Part shown: piece after piece, positions 1-15,700 of the stretch
Numbering within the stretch: position 1 is the stretch's first letter
Layout: every line of letters starts with the position of its first letter
DNA from: Circinella minor
Taxonomy: Eukaryota > Mucoromycota > Mucoromycetes > Mucorales > Lichtheimiaceae
NCBI GenBank assembly: GCA_016758965.1
Contig: JAEPRB010000077.1
Location: forward strand, 1 to 64,000
Direction of reading: 5' to 3'
DNA: 64,000 nucleotides
Program-made: the position numbers and the translations under genes
The notes under the pieces: generated by a model
Databases searched by the model: none
Told to the model about the DNA's origin: nothing
Seen by the model: only the letters and a program-made list of their open reading frames with translations

Positions 1-124
1 TATTTCAAGCATTGTTGTGTTACCCGAAAGTTTCTCAGCAACATCATTTTTGAAAAACAGTCCTTTCGTCTATATTTGGGTTAGTTTCGTGTTTTCACCA
101 AAATACGAACCCCCTAAACTCTCT

Positions 125-148
125 AATGATGGTTTAAGTCAGAATGCA
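125..148 (+). repeat. 24-nt dispersed repeat, copy 1
   Basis: The segment beginning AATGATGGTTTAAGTC matches 55822-55845 (AATGACGGTTTAAGTT...) at 22 of 24 positions. Both differences are T/C transitions. Both copies lie near transposon relics, so it may be part of a transposon end. Confidence 0.45.
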
Positions 149-193
149 TCTTAATATGTATAAAACGTAATAAACTATTTTGAGTAACCTTTG

Positions 194-313
194 TGTGATA
201 GTATACATCCCTTATCCTGATTTAGTATCAATATAAATAGTCTAACTTATAAATAATAATAAACACTGGTCTTTCCGATATACATAAATATAACCCAGCA
301 TATAACTATTACA
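194..313 (+). repeat. 5' LTR (120 bp)
   Basis: Begins TGTGATAGTATACATCCC and ends AACTATTACA. It matches 3641-3760 except at 219 (G versus A at 3666) and 300 (A versus G at 3747), both transitions. It is preceded by CTTTG, the left half of the target duplication. Confidence 0.97.
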
Positions 314-398
314 TTGGTAGAGAAGCACAAATCAAAAAAAAAAAAGAAAAAAAAAACCCTACATAGAACATAAAATAACGTCATATAAAGTACAGAAA

Positions 399-1914
399 AT
401 GGATCAAAATCAACAAAATGATCAACAATGGATGTTCACGAATCCTTGGGGTTCAGTAGAACAACAACAGCAAATGGAGCACTAATTTCAGGAACCACAG
501 AGTTATCAACAGTATCAACAACATCAATATAATAAACAACAATATCAGCAGCAACAGTACCAACAAATGAATTTTGAAATAGCTCTCGCCTAGCAGCAAG
601 AATATTTTCAGCAGCAACTTGAACAACAAAGAAGAGAATTTGAACGATTAGTCGCAGAACAACAAGAAAAATAGGATAACAAGAAACAAGCTTTAGAAAA
701 CCAGCGTGATGAAGACTTATCTCAAGTACATCGCAGTCTTCATTCCATAGTCCAACATTTCTCTGAACAAGGAAGTGCTGAACACGAAAACCAACTTCAT
801 GACATATTAACCAAGATGGAAACCCATGAAGATGCTAGAAACCAGTCTCTACAACAAATTATTGAAACTGTCAAAGGAGTACACGAACACCATTCCACAC
901 GCGTACTCAGTTAAGAAGAAAAAGATGAAACAATCAAAGAACTTATTCAAGAAATTAAGGAGATGAAACGGGAATGACAATAAGAGCAAGATCATGAAAA
1001 ATATACTCCTGAAAGTTCCACAATTGGCGCACAACTAAAAGGAAAGCAAAGCCGATGGTGGTTTCATAAGTCCAGTCCCACAGAAGATGACGATGAAGAT
1101 ATAATCACAGAAATAGTAACACCAGTAGCCTCACACACACACCAACCCAATATGCCAAGAATTTCTCAAAATAAACAATCAACAACAAAACGCCGTTTAT
1201 TAGTTTCTCCCTTTAAAGGAAATGAAAATTAGGATCCATATTCATGGCTACGTATCAGCTTTTGAAAAAATCAAACTTTATTATAGCTAGAATGATGAAG
1301 AAGCAGCCAAAGAATTAATGGTATCAATGCAAGAATCGGCCGTACACTGGTGGGATGCCTTAGATGATGCAACAAAAGGAAGTTACAAAGTAGCCAAAAC
1401 AGCTTTTGTCGCCTATTTTGGCGGAGGACAGGAAGTTACGGCAACAGCACTAACAGAACTTGCCAACATGCAACAAGGGAGCGAAAGCATGGTTTCTTTT
1501 GGCGCAAGAATAAAAGTAACCTTAGCAAAGATAGACACAACAATGAAAGAGGATTTGAAACTTTTCTTTTTCACCTCTCTGGTTCGTCCTCAAGTAGCTA
1601 AAGAGGTCTCTCGCTATAATCCAACAACTTTAAATGATGCAATTGGTTATGCTATCAAACTTGAAATTCATGACCGAAACACAGCAAACCATCATAATCT
1701 ACTACATAAGAAAACAATAGGATTATCACCAAACATACCTCACTTTCAGTCAACAACTTCCGACATGACAGAACCAACTCCAATGGAGGATGTTCAAGCA
1801 ACAAACTCACAACGATATAAACCGCATTACAAAAATAATTCATCAAATAGCCGTCCCAGTTATTCAAACAACAACTTCACACACAGCAAAAAACAACAAC
1901 CACAACAACAAACA
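399..1914 (+). pseudogene. Retrotransposon gag, stop-riddled
   Basis: Gag-like protein starting at the ATG at 399: a glutamine-rich N-terminus, then a charged helical region, then the gag core (readable from 1318; contains SAVHWWDALDD and FFFTSLVRP). The frame is intact from 399 to about 1258 apart from in-frame stops at 483, 591, 672, 912, 975, 981 and 1230. After a one-base shift near 1258 another stop lies at 1289. Every stop is one C-to-T change from a Gln or Arg codon. The C-terminal zinc knuckle expected of gag is missing because the sequence jumps directly into reverse-transcriptase/RNase H sequence at about 1915. It cannot be translated as it stands. Confidence 0.85.
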
Positions 1915-2340
1915 GCATTTGAAACACTCAAACAAAAATTAGCAACTCTTCCACAACTCGCATATACTGACCCAAACTTACCATATGAAATGCATGTAGA
2001 TGCCAGTGCAGTAGCAATAGCAGCAATTTTAGTTCAACAATCACGACCAATATCATATGCCAGCAAAACTTTAACTACAGCAGAATTAAACTATACAGTG
2101 ACAGAAAAAGAAATGTTAGCTGCCGTCTGGGGACTAGAACAATTCCACTGCTATATCCATGGTGTAGTTTCATTAACAATATACACAGATCATGCAGCAG
2201 TTAAAGTCATACTAACATCTAACTCACCAAAAGGAAGTATTGCTTGATCGGTTTTAGCTACTTAAATATATAATTTTACAATAGCACATAGATGTGGAAA
2301 AGATAACATTGATGCAGACACATTAAGCTGTGCTTGCAAC
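1915..2340 (+). pseudogene. Retrotransposon RT thumb/RNase H remnant fused to gag
   Basis: In the same frame as the end of gag (open from 1318 to 2247), the protein changes abruptly to the RT/RNase H connection: ETLKQKLATLPQLAY, then MHVDAS, TEKEMLAAVWG and YTDHAAVK, which carry the usual RNase H acidic residues. An internal deletion has therefore removed the gag zinc knuckle, protease and the reverse-transcriptase palm with its catalytic aspartates. Stops at 2245 (TGA) and 2263 (TAA) interrupt the end of RNase H, followed by the typical HR.GKDN.DAD..S tail. Confidence 0.85.
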
Positions 2341-2436
2341 AGCATTTTGGATAAAACAAACTCTGTCAAAAACGAACTCAACAAAATGGAAATCAAACAA
2401 CAGAACACCATTACTATTAACATTCTTCAACAGGAA

Positions 2437-3645
2437 TAAGCAAAGGATGACGAAATTCGATTACTTCTAGAAGCACCAAAGACACAACTCTTTCGGGCAG
2501 ACAACAATATTATATACTTTAATCAACAAAATCCACTTCCTTATATTCCAAAAACACTACTACAACAATTTTTCGATGCTATTCATGCAAATCCCACATC
2601 AGGACATTTTGGTCGCGATAAAACTCTCTCTCAAGCAAAACAAGTCGCCTGGTGGCCTAGTCTCCAAAAAGATATTATTGCTGCAACTGCTGAATGTGAA
2701 CTGTGCCAAACACATAAACGTCCATTACGTAAATATGGAGAACTACAAAGTATTCCAGTAGGGGAAGCAGGTGAAGTATGGGCAATGGACATTGTAGTAC
2801 TTCCAACCTCATCAAAAGGAAATCGATATTTATTAGTTTGCATGGAATATTTGACAAAATGGGTGATTACTGTTCCTCTTTCTGGTTTTGACTCTAATGT
2901 GATTGCACAAGTTCTACTGTACGAAATTATCCTAAAATTTCCAACACCAAAAAAACTAATCAGTAATAATGGAACAAATTTTATTTTAGAAGCAATGATT
3001 TTAGTTTGCACAAGACTCGGCATAGACAAATCAACCACAAGTGTAATGCATCCGGCCAGTGATAGCGCTGTCTTTATGGTAGAATTCATTTTCTCAACCA
3101 ATCCATCCATGTATGTAGAACGTTATCCGGAACATTGGGATGATTATTTGCCGTTCGTTACTTTTGGTATCAATACACAAAAACAAAGTTCTATGGGTTA
3201 TTCCCTATTTGAAGCTATGTTTGGTAGAAAAGCTATTTTGCCACCTTTAGCAAACATTACGCCACCCAAAATGAAGACACACAACTCGGAATCATGGGTC
3301 GCTTATTTAAACCACTATATTCCACTTATTTATGAAAAATCAAAAAATAATATTCAAAAGGCACAACAACGTCAAAAGCATTACTACGATCTCAAGCATA
3401 GAAAACGCCCAATCTTTCAAGTTGGTGACCTCGTATTAAGAATTCTTCCAAAAGAAAATTGGAAATTTCCCAACCCCAAGTTTTCTGGTCCATGGCACAT
3501 AACAAAATACAACAATGCTGCAAAAACAAGTTATTCATTAAAACACGAAAACAAGAAGGGAATGAAGGAAACAAGTGCAAATCAAGAACAATTGTATCCA
3601 TTCAAAGAATCAAAAAAAAATTTTGTGAAGGGGGGAGTAATGTGA
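2437..3645 (+). pseudogene. Retrotransposon integrase, inactive
   Basis: Integrase in one frame after a TAA at 2437. It holds an HHCC zinc-binding domain (H at IHANPTSGHFG, C pair at CELCQTH), then the rve core from WAMDIV at about 2779, then a GPY/F-like module (FSGPWHI near 3482). The first catalytic Asp is present. The second position, normally Asp in the S-D-x-G-T motif, reads S-N-N-G-T-N (codon AAT at 2965, explained by one G-to-A change). The region around the catalytic Glu (after HPASD) is poorly conserved. The protein would therefore be catalytically dead even without the upstream stops. Confidence 0.9.
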
Positions 3646-3760
3646 TAGTATACATCCCTTATCCTAATTTAGTATCAATATAAATAGTCTAACTTATAAA
3701 TAATAATAAACACTGGTCTTTCCGATATACATAAATATAACCCAGCGTATAACTATTACA
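3641..3760 (+). repeat. 3' LTR (120 bp)
   Basis: Direct copy of the 5' LTR with two transitions. It is preceded by a polypurine tract (about 3628-3637) and followed by CTTTG at 3761-3765, which repeats the five bases before the 5' LTR. Confidence 0.97.
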
Positions 3761-3765
3761 CTTTG

Positions 3766-4298
3766 TGGTGTTGTATCCAACCAACAATGTTTTCATAGAC
3801 AGTCGTTTCTTTTTTTATATGTTTGAATACAGCTAAACCCATCAATTATATTTCACTGAGAGTTGTATGTTTCTTATATGTTTCAATGATCAAAATATTG
3901 CTAACAATTGGCAGCTGCGTTGATATATATCTTTTTGTCAACGGCAAAAGGTATATGACTCTTAGAACCTTTATTTTATTGTCAGTATTCATAGTCATGA
4001 ACAAATCGGAAGACTGTACCTGTTTTATATACATATATTGATATGCCTGGCCATTGATAAGTATTTAATAATAATAATGATAATATTTTATTTTAGTAAA
4101 CTTCAGTTTAATTTTTTGACTTATTACTGTCTCGTTTTTTATTTTATTAATTTTGATTAATACAACACATGGCTTGTAAATAAAATTTATAAGTGTCATA
4201 AAAGTACTTGCTGTCATTTAATATCCTACTGTGGTTGTTTAAGCTACCTGTCTGTACTGCAATTATTATAAATATGGTAAGTAGCAAAAAAGTTTGTA
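3766..4298. other. Intergenic DNA, nothing recognised
   Basis: A+T-rich sequence between the retrotransposon and the Harbinger fragment. The ORFs here are short, have low-complexity translations and resemble no family I know. Confidence 0.6.
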
Positions 4299-4665
4299 TC
4301 ACAAGTAACAAAAAGTGGCCAAAAGTGGCCAAACCTTAATATTTTTTTTATGGTGTAGTAATCGCTCAATGTCACTCTTGGTCGGAGCACACAAATATTC
4401 ATTGCCAAAGAGATCAATAACTGCTGAACAAAAGCGTTTTGGTGACCCATTGGCAGTAGTGGTCGACATCTGGAAGCATTCATTCAGTGATTCTGCACTA
4501 GCTGAATATGCGAGTTGACAAAGCACAGCTGTTATTTTGATGTGTGACGATATGGCACATTTACTAGCAGCATTTGCTTTTTGCTTAAAATAACTTTCAT
4601 GGTCCACTATGTTATCCATAATTCATAAAAACAACTGTTTATGCATTCTGAATCGATTACGGGAT
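4299..4665 (-). pseudogene. PIF/Harbinger-type transposase fragment
   Basis: Read on the minus strand, the protein runs FRMHKQLFL, stop (TGA, forward 4623-4625), IMDNIVDHESYFKQK, then ITAVLCQLAYSASAESLNE, FCSAVIDLFGNEYL and APTKSDIERLL. This order matches the N-terminal half of Harbinger-like (DDE_4 class) transposases of fungi: a YF.Q..DA...G.S...K.TAA.R.LAYG..AD..DEY block followed by the L..FC.AV...F...YLR.PT..D..RLL block. The catalytic DDE part that should follow (lower coordinates) is not recognisable. The stop replaces an Arg expected in the family, consistent with CGA to TGA. Confidence 0.75.
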
Positions 4666-5195
4666 TGTTTTTTTTTATATTTTTAAATCACTGATAAAAT
4701 ACGGCTTATCAAACGATTGTGAGCTTTTTCATAATTATACTAAACTGTGCCCAAGCGGCTGAGAACAGAACCACACCAGTTGCACTTGCATAAGTTTCCT
4801 AACTCATGCTCATATCTGGGTTTCCTTTTTCTGATGATCCTCGAGAAGTTTGAAGCTGAGATCAATATCAAAATATTCAGCTTGGTACGTAGTTGTTATC
4901 AAAGGACATTATAATTAAACTTGTTTGTTTAGAAAAAGAAGAAAGAAAGAAAAAACAAAACGCAGGAACAAGAAGTTTTTTTAGCTCCTTCAAATAGCAA
5001 CTCACTGATGAAGAAAAATCATCATGGTTGTCAAAACGAATGTATTTTCAATCTCAAAAAAGAAAACATATCCACTGCTGGGTTTGTCCTTAATCTTGTT
5101 TTTTAACGTTCTATGAAAAAGCGCTTTTGAAATTGGAACACATATATATTTTATATGAAGTAAATAATATTTAGTCCTGTTCTAGCCCAAGAAAA

Positions 5196-5396
5196 ATGGC
5201 ATTTACAATCGATATAGTTGATGGAGGTGAAACAAAAAATGACTATGACTGATGTGTTTGGGTCTTGTATCCTATCCAGGGCAATTATGACAAATTGCGC
5301 CCCTGGATGGCATCAAATGGACCTGTATGGCTCAAAAGGTTTGGAGAGCCAAACTCTCTGGTGTGCGGTTTTTGTAACGATCATTTAGAATTCTAG
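5196..5396 (+). pseudogene. Small broken ORF with a CxxC motif
   Basis: From the ATG at 5196 the frame runs to a TAG at 5394 and is interrupted only by TGA at 5250. Composition is clearly more coding-like than the surroundings: after the stop it reads CVWVLYPIQGNYDKLRPW, then WLKRFGEPNSLVCGFCNDH. The CGFC pair followed by H could be part of a zinc-binding motif. I do not recognise the family. It lies 0.5 kb from the Harbinger fragment and could be transposon-derived. The TGA could come from CGA, as in neighbouring relics. Confidence 0.4.
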
Positions 5397-6063
5397 GTAG
5401 AGCAAAATTATTATCCTGAATATAAAGAATATTATATGATGTTACGTTGTTAGATACCAATTGTACTATCAACTGTTATTCAAATAATAATGTTATTTTT
5501 GCAAATTTTTCTTTGAAATAGCGAATACTGCTAGTGAAGCAATACAGTAGCAGTTTTATTAGAATTGATTTTCTTTACAATAAGCATCATCTAAATTTAT
5601 TGAGTGTTTATAAAAAACATTTCTTACCACACTTTAGGCAAGAGCCGATGATTGGGGTAACTTAAACTTCATTTCCTGACAAGAATCTATGAGGCCTATA
5701 TTTTCTTACAGGTTTTCGTTTATATTGTTATTCATAACACTAAAAAAAATAATTTCAAGTAGTAACAGCGAATGACACCATGTGAGATCGAAAATAAATA
5801 TAAAACATCTCATATAAAAAAAGAAAATATATTATACTTCATTGCTAAAGTTCATATCAACAAAAGTATTATACCTGCATAATATACATTTGTGTTTAAT
5901 CTTAATTTTATTAGCTCATTTTATAGTTCGCCAATTTGTTACAGTAGGTGATTGGTAGTACAGTATTGTTGCAGAAGCGGACTGAAGAACTGGAGCTTTT
6001 TTCAATTTTTTCAATCAAAGAAAATTTTCCTGTATTCAAGCTTTTTTTTTTAAAAAAAAAATT
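5397..6063. other. Intergenic DNA upstream of Nup53
   Basis: A+T-rich, no coding signal. The last 60 bases before the Nup53 start are pyrimidine/T-rich and contain runs of T and A, as is common before genes in this window. No clear TATA box can be assigned. Confidence 0.5.
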
Positions 6064-7695
6064 ATGTTTGCTCAATCTTCCACAACAGGCATCATGTCTG
6101 GTACAACTGCCACCAATACAACAACAGTGTCACCACAATCATCAACTAGCAAATCATTATTTACTGAATATGATACAAGCATTAATAGTAATGCCAATAA
6201 TAAACCATTAGGGGTTCGTTCGGTAGGGAATAACAATAATCATACGACCAACAGCAACAGCAACAACAACACTAGTTCCAATACCATGTTATTCTCGTCC
6301 ACCTCCACAAGTTCTTCAAACAATACATCAACGATACCACTTCAACCTACTTTACAAAAACAAGATACAACATCATTCAATATGGAGTTAGCTACGCGAT
6401 CAGCACCTTCTTCTAATTATCGCGGCATATGGACTCAACCTCCCACGTTTTTTAGAACATCGTCCTCAACTTCGTCTTTATCAATCGATTCGCCCAATAA
6501 TTCACAAGATATTATTGACATGGAAATGGATCCTATTACATCAGAAACAACAGATAATGTAGTATTTGGAGAAGGCAAATCCTTATTACGATTTAGTATA
6601 AATCCAGAGGTAAATAACAATTCATAAAGTTTTTAGAACACGAAGCCTGAAGAAGGCTGTGGGGTAGGGGGTTATTTTTATTATGAGTCAATGAATCACT
6701 TTGAGGAAAAAATGAACGTTATATATATATATATGTATATATATTCATATAGGCCAAAGCAACAGGTCGTAAGCGACAAAGTAGTCTTCAAAACAATGAG
6801 TAAGTTCTATTTTATTATTATTATCATTGAAATGAAAACATGAATTTAGAGAATGTATAATAAATATATTAATAAACGGGATTTTTAGACGAAGAGTATC
6901 ATTTAAACGTACAAGCATTGACGAAGGGAAAGGAAAGGCACGTGCTGATGATGGAACACAAGGTAATAATATTTATAAAAGAAAAATTGGGCACTTATAT
7001 AAAGACTATACGTAGTTTTATTCACAATTTTTTCATTTACGTGATTATTTAGATACCAATGCTGTAGATAGGTAAGTAATACACATAATGAAAGATAGTT
7101 ATAGAAAGAAAAAAAGGTTAATTATTAATCATGCGATATTTTTTTTCTCTCTTTCTAAACATATACATATCATCATAGTGAAGAAGCTGAATCGATTTAC
7201 GTATTTGGATTCGCTCGTAATACAGAACAAAAAGTTCTTGGTCACTTTTCATCTTATGGAAAAATCGTGAACCATGAAAAATCAACTCTTGGTAACTGGA
7301 TAGTGATTCGTTTTGCTACACCTACTTCAGCACAAAAGGCTTTAGATAGTAACGGTATATCTATCAATGGTGATACTGATATCATTGGCGTGACTCGTGG
7401 AACAAACAATAAAAAATCACAACAATCTGCTATTGAAACTGCTCAAGATAAAATTCGAAAAAATTCATCTCGTGTGATTCCATTTGAACAAGCCAAAGAT
7501 CTTTACAAGAAACCTGAAAGTGCTAAAAAATCCTCAGCAACAGGTCCAGCAGTAAATGATGGATTAGGAAGCGGCAAAGCAGGTCTTAGTGTACTTAACG
7601 TTCCTACTGTTAATTCGGCAACTGGTGGTGACATTAAATTGATTAAGGATGTTGGATTATTATCTAGAGTCAAAGATTTTTTTGGAAATTGGTAG
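6064..7695 (+). CDS. NUP53: Nucleoporin Nup53/Nup35 (MPPN domain)
   Basis: Exons 6064-6609, 6753-6799, 6889-6962, 7053-7071 and 7179-7695 join in phase to give 400 aa. The first ~180 residues are low-complexity Ser/Thr/Asn with short FG-like and WTQPPTFFR segments. Residues about 230-310 are an RRM-like MPPN fold: SIYVFGFARNTEQKVLGHF, GNWIVIRFATPTSAQKAL, then DIIGVTRG. The extreme C-terminus GLLSRVKDFFGNW is an amphipathic helix, which in this family binds the nuclear envelope membrane. Nup53 is an inner-ring linker of the nuclear pore that contacts Nup170/Nup155 and Nup93-class proteins. Exons 2-4 (47, 74 and 19 nt) are very short. The first exon could also read on past the donor at 6610, but only splicing restores the MPPN frame. 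It faces the kinesin gene tail to tail. Confidence 0.9.
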
Positions 7696-8444
7696 ATAAT
7701 AAATGATATATGTATCATGTATCACATAGCATATTACTGTATTATATTGTGCTATGCTTTCTTTACTTATGTTTATCCCTTTTCCGCTTCTCTCACATAT
7801 TATAACAACCATAAATTTATAAAATCCACACTTATTGTTTCATTTTCAAAATTCCAAAGCTCTCTTTCATATTTATAAATATATATATCTTTCTTCTATC
7901 CATCCACCCACTCAACTAACCACAACCTTTTTTAACACACACATACACACAAATCATGCATCTTGTATAAATCTTTCGTATATATATATAAACGTAGCAT
8001 ATAGGAAAGTGCCTTTTTTTTTTGGTCCATTTTGTTCATTTGTTATGTTAGGGTAAGGAAAGGGAAATGGGAATATGTTGTTGTTTTTTCCAGCGTTTAT
8101 ATATAGACATAACTGAAAGCTTATAAAAAAAAGTTGCAAAAAGAGGAGTGGAGGGCTATACAAGATGACAAATTCTTAGAAAGGATATATATAAATATAT
8201 ATATGATAGGGTAGAATTGGGTATATAAAGCAAATTGGGGGGGTTTTGGTTCGTTTGAATTCAAAAAGAATAAGAGAAAAACTTATAACCGAACTATTAG
8301 ATATCGGTTTACGGTTTCAAAAACAAAGTTAGTGAAAAATAAGATGGATAAAAGGAAGGGAGAGAGAGAGAAGGAAAGGGTATTAATAATAATCATAATA
8401 ATTATAACAATAACGATGATAATGATAATGATAATCTGTTTTTT
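7696..8444. other. Convergent 3' flanks of Nup53 and kinesin-13
   Basis: 750 bp between two stop codons facing each other. T-rich and AATAAA/ATATAAA-like strings suit 3' UTRs and polyadenylation on both strands; TA dinucleotide runs lie at about 7979-7990 and 8190-8203. No gene seen. Confidence 0.5.
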
Positions 8445-12716
<4,272 letters not shown>

Positions 12717-15700
12717 CTCGTAAGGTATCTAAAAGTAATGTTGGTACCATGAGCAGCAAAGAAAGGAGACCGGGGGTGTATTGAGGAAGAGATAACGAGG
12801 AAAGAAGGGGAGTGTTTAATAAAATATATAAAGTAAAAAGCTGTTCAAATGCGAAGCAACTAAAAAAAAGAGTATTTTAGTCTACACTGGACAAATAAAA
12901 TTTAAGTGGCTCTTCTTAAAAGTTTATAGACCACACACACTTAAGGTACATACATTTTATCTATTTATCTGTCTTTTTTTTTTCGTGGTGCACACTGTCT
13001 CTCTCTGTTATAAAATGAAAATGAAAAAGAACCATGAGTCCAAGTCCTGCAATATGTTACTTCTCAGGCCTCCTTCCTCCTCATCCCCCCCCCCAAAAAA
13101 AAACCTACTCCGACTTTTTACACAACATACTTTATTAATAAAAATGAACGCATTGATGTATGATATACTATCTCTCTTGTTTTCATATTAAATGGTTACA
13201 AAGTAATAATTAATCCAACTGAATAATTAATATATCTCAGTGAAGAGAACAGCTATATTATATCATAGACATTATGAAATAATAATTACACAAAGAAAAA
13301 TAAAAACCAAATGTTTCTGTCATTACATCACTAGAAGATGATGAGTGCTGTAGAACATGTGCAACGACGGAGTTACTTCAATATAAACTTTTTCTCTTAT
13401 GAGATCTTGGACTAGTAAAACACGAGAGATCCAACCATTGGTATCACATTGCCTAAAGTTGAAAAACGACAATGGGAATACACAAACATAATAATTGATC
13501 ACAACAACTACTACTATTTAAGTTATACAGCTGCATTTTCAGAAACCAATAAACAATAGTAAACACCTTAATAAGTGATCAAGAACTTTCTTGCTTTGTG
13601 TCACTAACGATCTAAATTTGTGGTAAAAAAAAAATATCTATTTAATCTAACTCAACAGTTACCTGTTACCATGACATTATTAAAAAAGAACGTGGTTAGT
13701 ATATAATAAACATACACGTATATATTCAGTTACATATGTAGCAAATATTCATTGAAAACCACTAATGAATGCTTTGAAAATATTTACATTTCTGAATACG
13801 TATGTAGTCTATATGATACCATAAGTAATAAAATGAAAAAAGCAGTGAATATAATAGATTTCGGTATCAGTAGCTAATTTTATTAAAAAGGGAGAGATTT
13901 TCTTATCAAAGTATTACATGTTGATGCAAAAGTACAAAAACTTCGTCATTAAAAAGGGGGTTGAATCCAACAGATACACATATAAGCTAGCAATAACGAT
14001 CTATACTTATCTTCTTTGTAAGTTGATACAGTAGATAAATGTCGGTTTTGAAAAAATAATAGTAACATATGTATCTTGGCAACGCTTGAATATAATACCA
14101 TGGAGAATAAAAAAGTAAAAAAAAAATGTTGACTGGGTATATCTCTACAAAAACAAAAACTTACGTAGAGTGGTAACATGATTGGTATTATGCTGAACAT
14201 ATCGGTATATCTTTGGTTAATGTATAAAGAAAGAAAGAAGCACTACCTCATTCGAATATTAATCTTATTGCTGCCCATTTATTCATATGAACTACGTAGG
14301 GGATAGTAATAGCCGATCTATATACTATACTTTCCATATGATTAGGGCGGTATCCACCGTCAAAAAAAAAATGAAAAATTACAATAGGAAGCAAAGCGTT
14401 TTTTTTTCTTGAACGAGGAAAGAGAGGAAATGAAATTGGTTTATTTGCAGGCGAGTCAATTATATAGATATAGTAACTGATATGATTTGTATTACGTAAT
14501 AAAACGTCACAACAAGAAATTGTTAGAAAAATGTACTCGAACCACAAAGTTACAATAAGCAAAGATCTCTAAAAAATCAAGTGTATATTCACAAAAAGCA
14601 AATGTTTTATTAACAAAAAATTATACAATGCTAAAAAAAAAAAGACATGCTACAGATACAAGCAGATACAGAACACAACAATAGAAAAACAATTAAATTT
14701 TGGGATGGTAAGAAAGTAAAGTTGTAGTGTTAGTAGTGGCGTATTTTTTTTTTTTACTTGCTCTTATTTGCACATACAGTGAAAATCCAAATACATCTGT
14801 GCGCACGTGTATACCAAATAATAATACAACCTTAATGTTTTATTATTTTGGAGGCTTGAAACATTGCTCATATCCTCCCCTTTCACTCGCCCCCTTTTCT
14901 TAAACAACAATAATGTCAAAAAAATAAACAAATATATAAAAATGGGACCAAGTCCGTTCCGAAAATATTAACTTGTTGAAAGGTTACTCAAAAACAACAA
15001 CAACTTAACATCACCATATCGCTTAGAAACAACAAATCATTTTTTTTTCTTGTTGGGTGTTACCATAATAAAAAGGGACCCCTAACCCTTTTGATATTGC
15101 TTCCAATGGAAAAAAAAAACAGCACTTTTTTTCTTCGATACTAGTGAGGGGGAGAGTCTAGCAAACATACAAACAGCATATTTTTTTAATTCATTTCATA
15201 TAATGTTCAGGTTTATATTATGATTATTAATATTCTAGTCTTGGAAGATAAACAAGAAAAATTGATTGGGTCTATGTGTAGTTGGGATCGGCATAAGAGG
15301 CATAAAAAGAAAAAAGTTCGATTCCGGTTCCAGACGTTTGTGTCACACGAAAAGATGCAATGAAAGAAAAAAAATGTAAGCTATCATACGTACGTAATGA
15401 AAATAAAAAACAACAGGCAGTCAATAAACAGAATTTGTTACTCGGAAACGACGCGATATAAACTTATAGCTTACTTATAAAAATGATGATGTGTTAACTT
15501 GAATAGAACCAATTAGCTATAGATAAATAGGATCACAACCAAACTACCGGCTGAAGTGTTCAGTGTCATAGATATCAATTAACCTATGATCATATTACGA
15601 CCCACATGGATCGCCATCACGCTAAATAACAAGTGTTGAACAGTTCCCAACACCCAGTAATGTTACCTGAAAAAAAAGACATCAATGACTTATTCACAGC

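Larger units (their letters stand above)
194..3760 (+). mobile_element. Degenerate Ty3/gypsy LTR retrotransposon
   Basis: A complete insertion bounded by two 120-bp LTRs that start TG and end CA. It is flanked by a 5-bp target duplication CTTTG (189-193 and 3761-3765). A possible tRNA primer site starts just inside the 5' LTR (TGGTAGAGAAGC from 315) and a purine tract GAAGGGGGGAG lies just before the 3' LTR. Inside are gag, then the end of reverse transcriptase/RNase H, then integrase with H2C2 zinc finger, core and GPY/F-like tail; this gene order marks Ty3/gypsy. The element is only 3.57 kb because protease and most of reverse transcriptase are missing, and the reading frames carry many stops. 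The LTRs differ at only 2 of 120 positions, so insertion was fairly recent although the coding part is dead. Confidence 0.95.

Noticed and set aside
399..1300. Alternative genetic code with TAA/TAG as Gln in gag
   Set aside because: All host genes in the window terminate at TAA, TAG or TGA and have no internal ones, so reassignment is excluded; decay of a dead element is sufficient.
12717..12750. Upstream ATG at 12750 as start of kinesin-13
   Set aside because: It gives a 51-nt exon in phase 0, and joining to the exon at 12464-12506 then yields an immediate in-frame stop; the ATG at 12716 keeps the SAM-like frame.
15300..15345. GTTCGATTCC, a possible tRNA B box
   Set aside because: No A box at the right distance and no cloverleaf pairing; likely chance.
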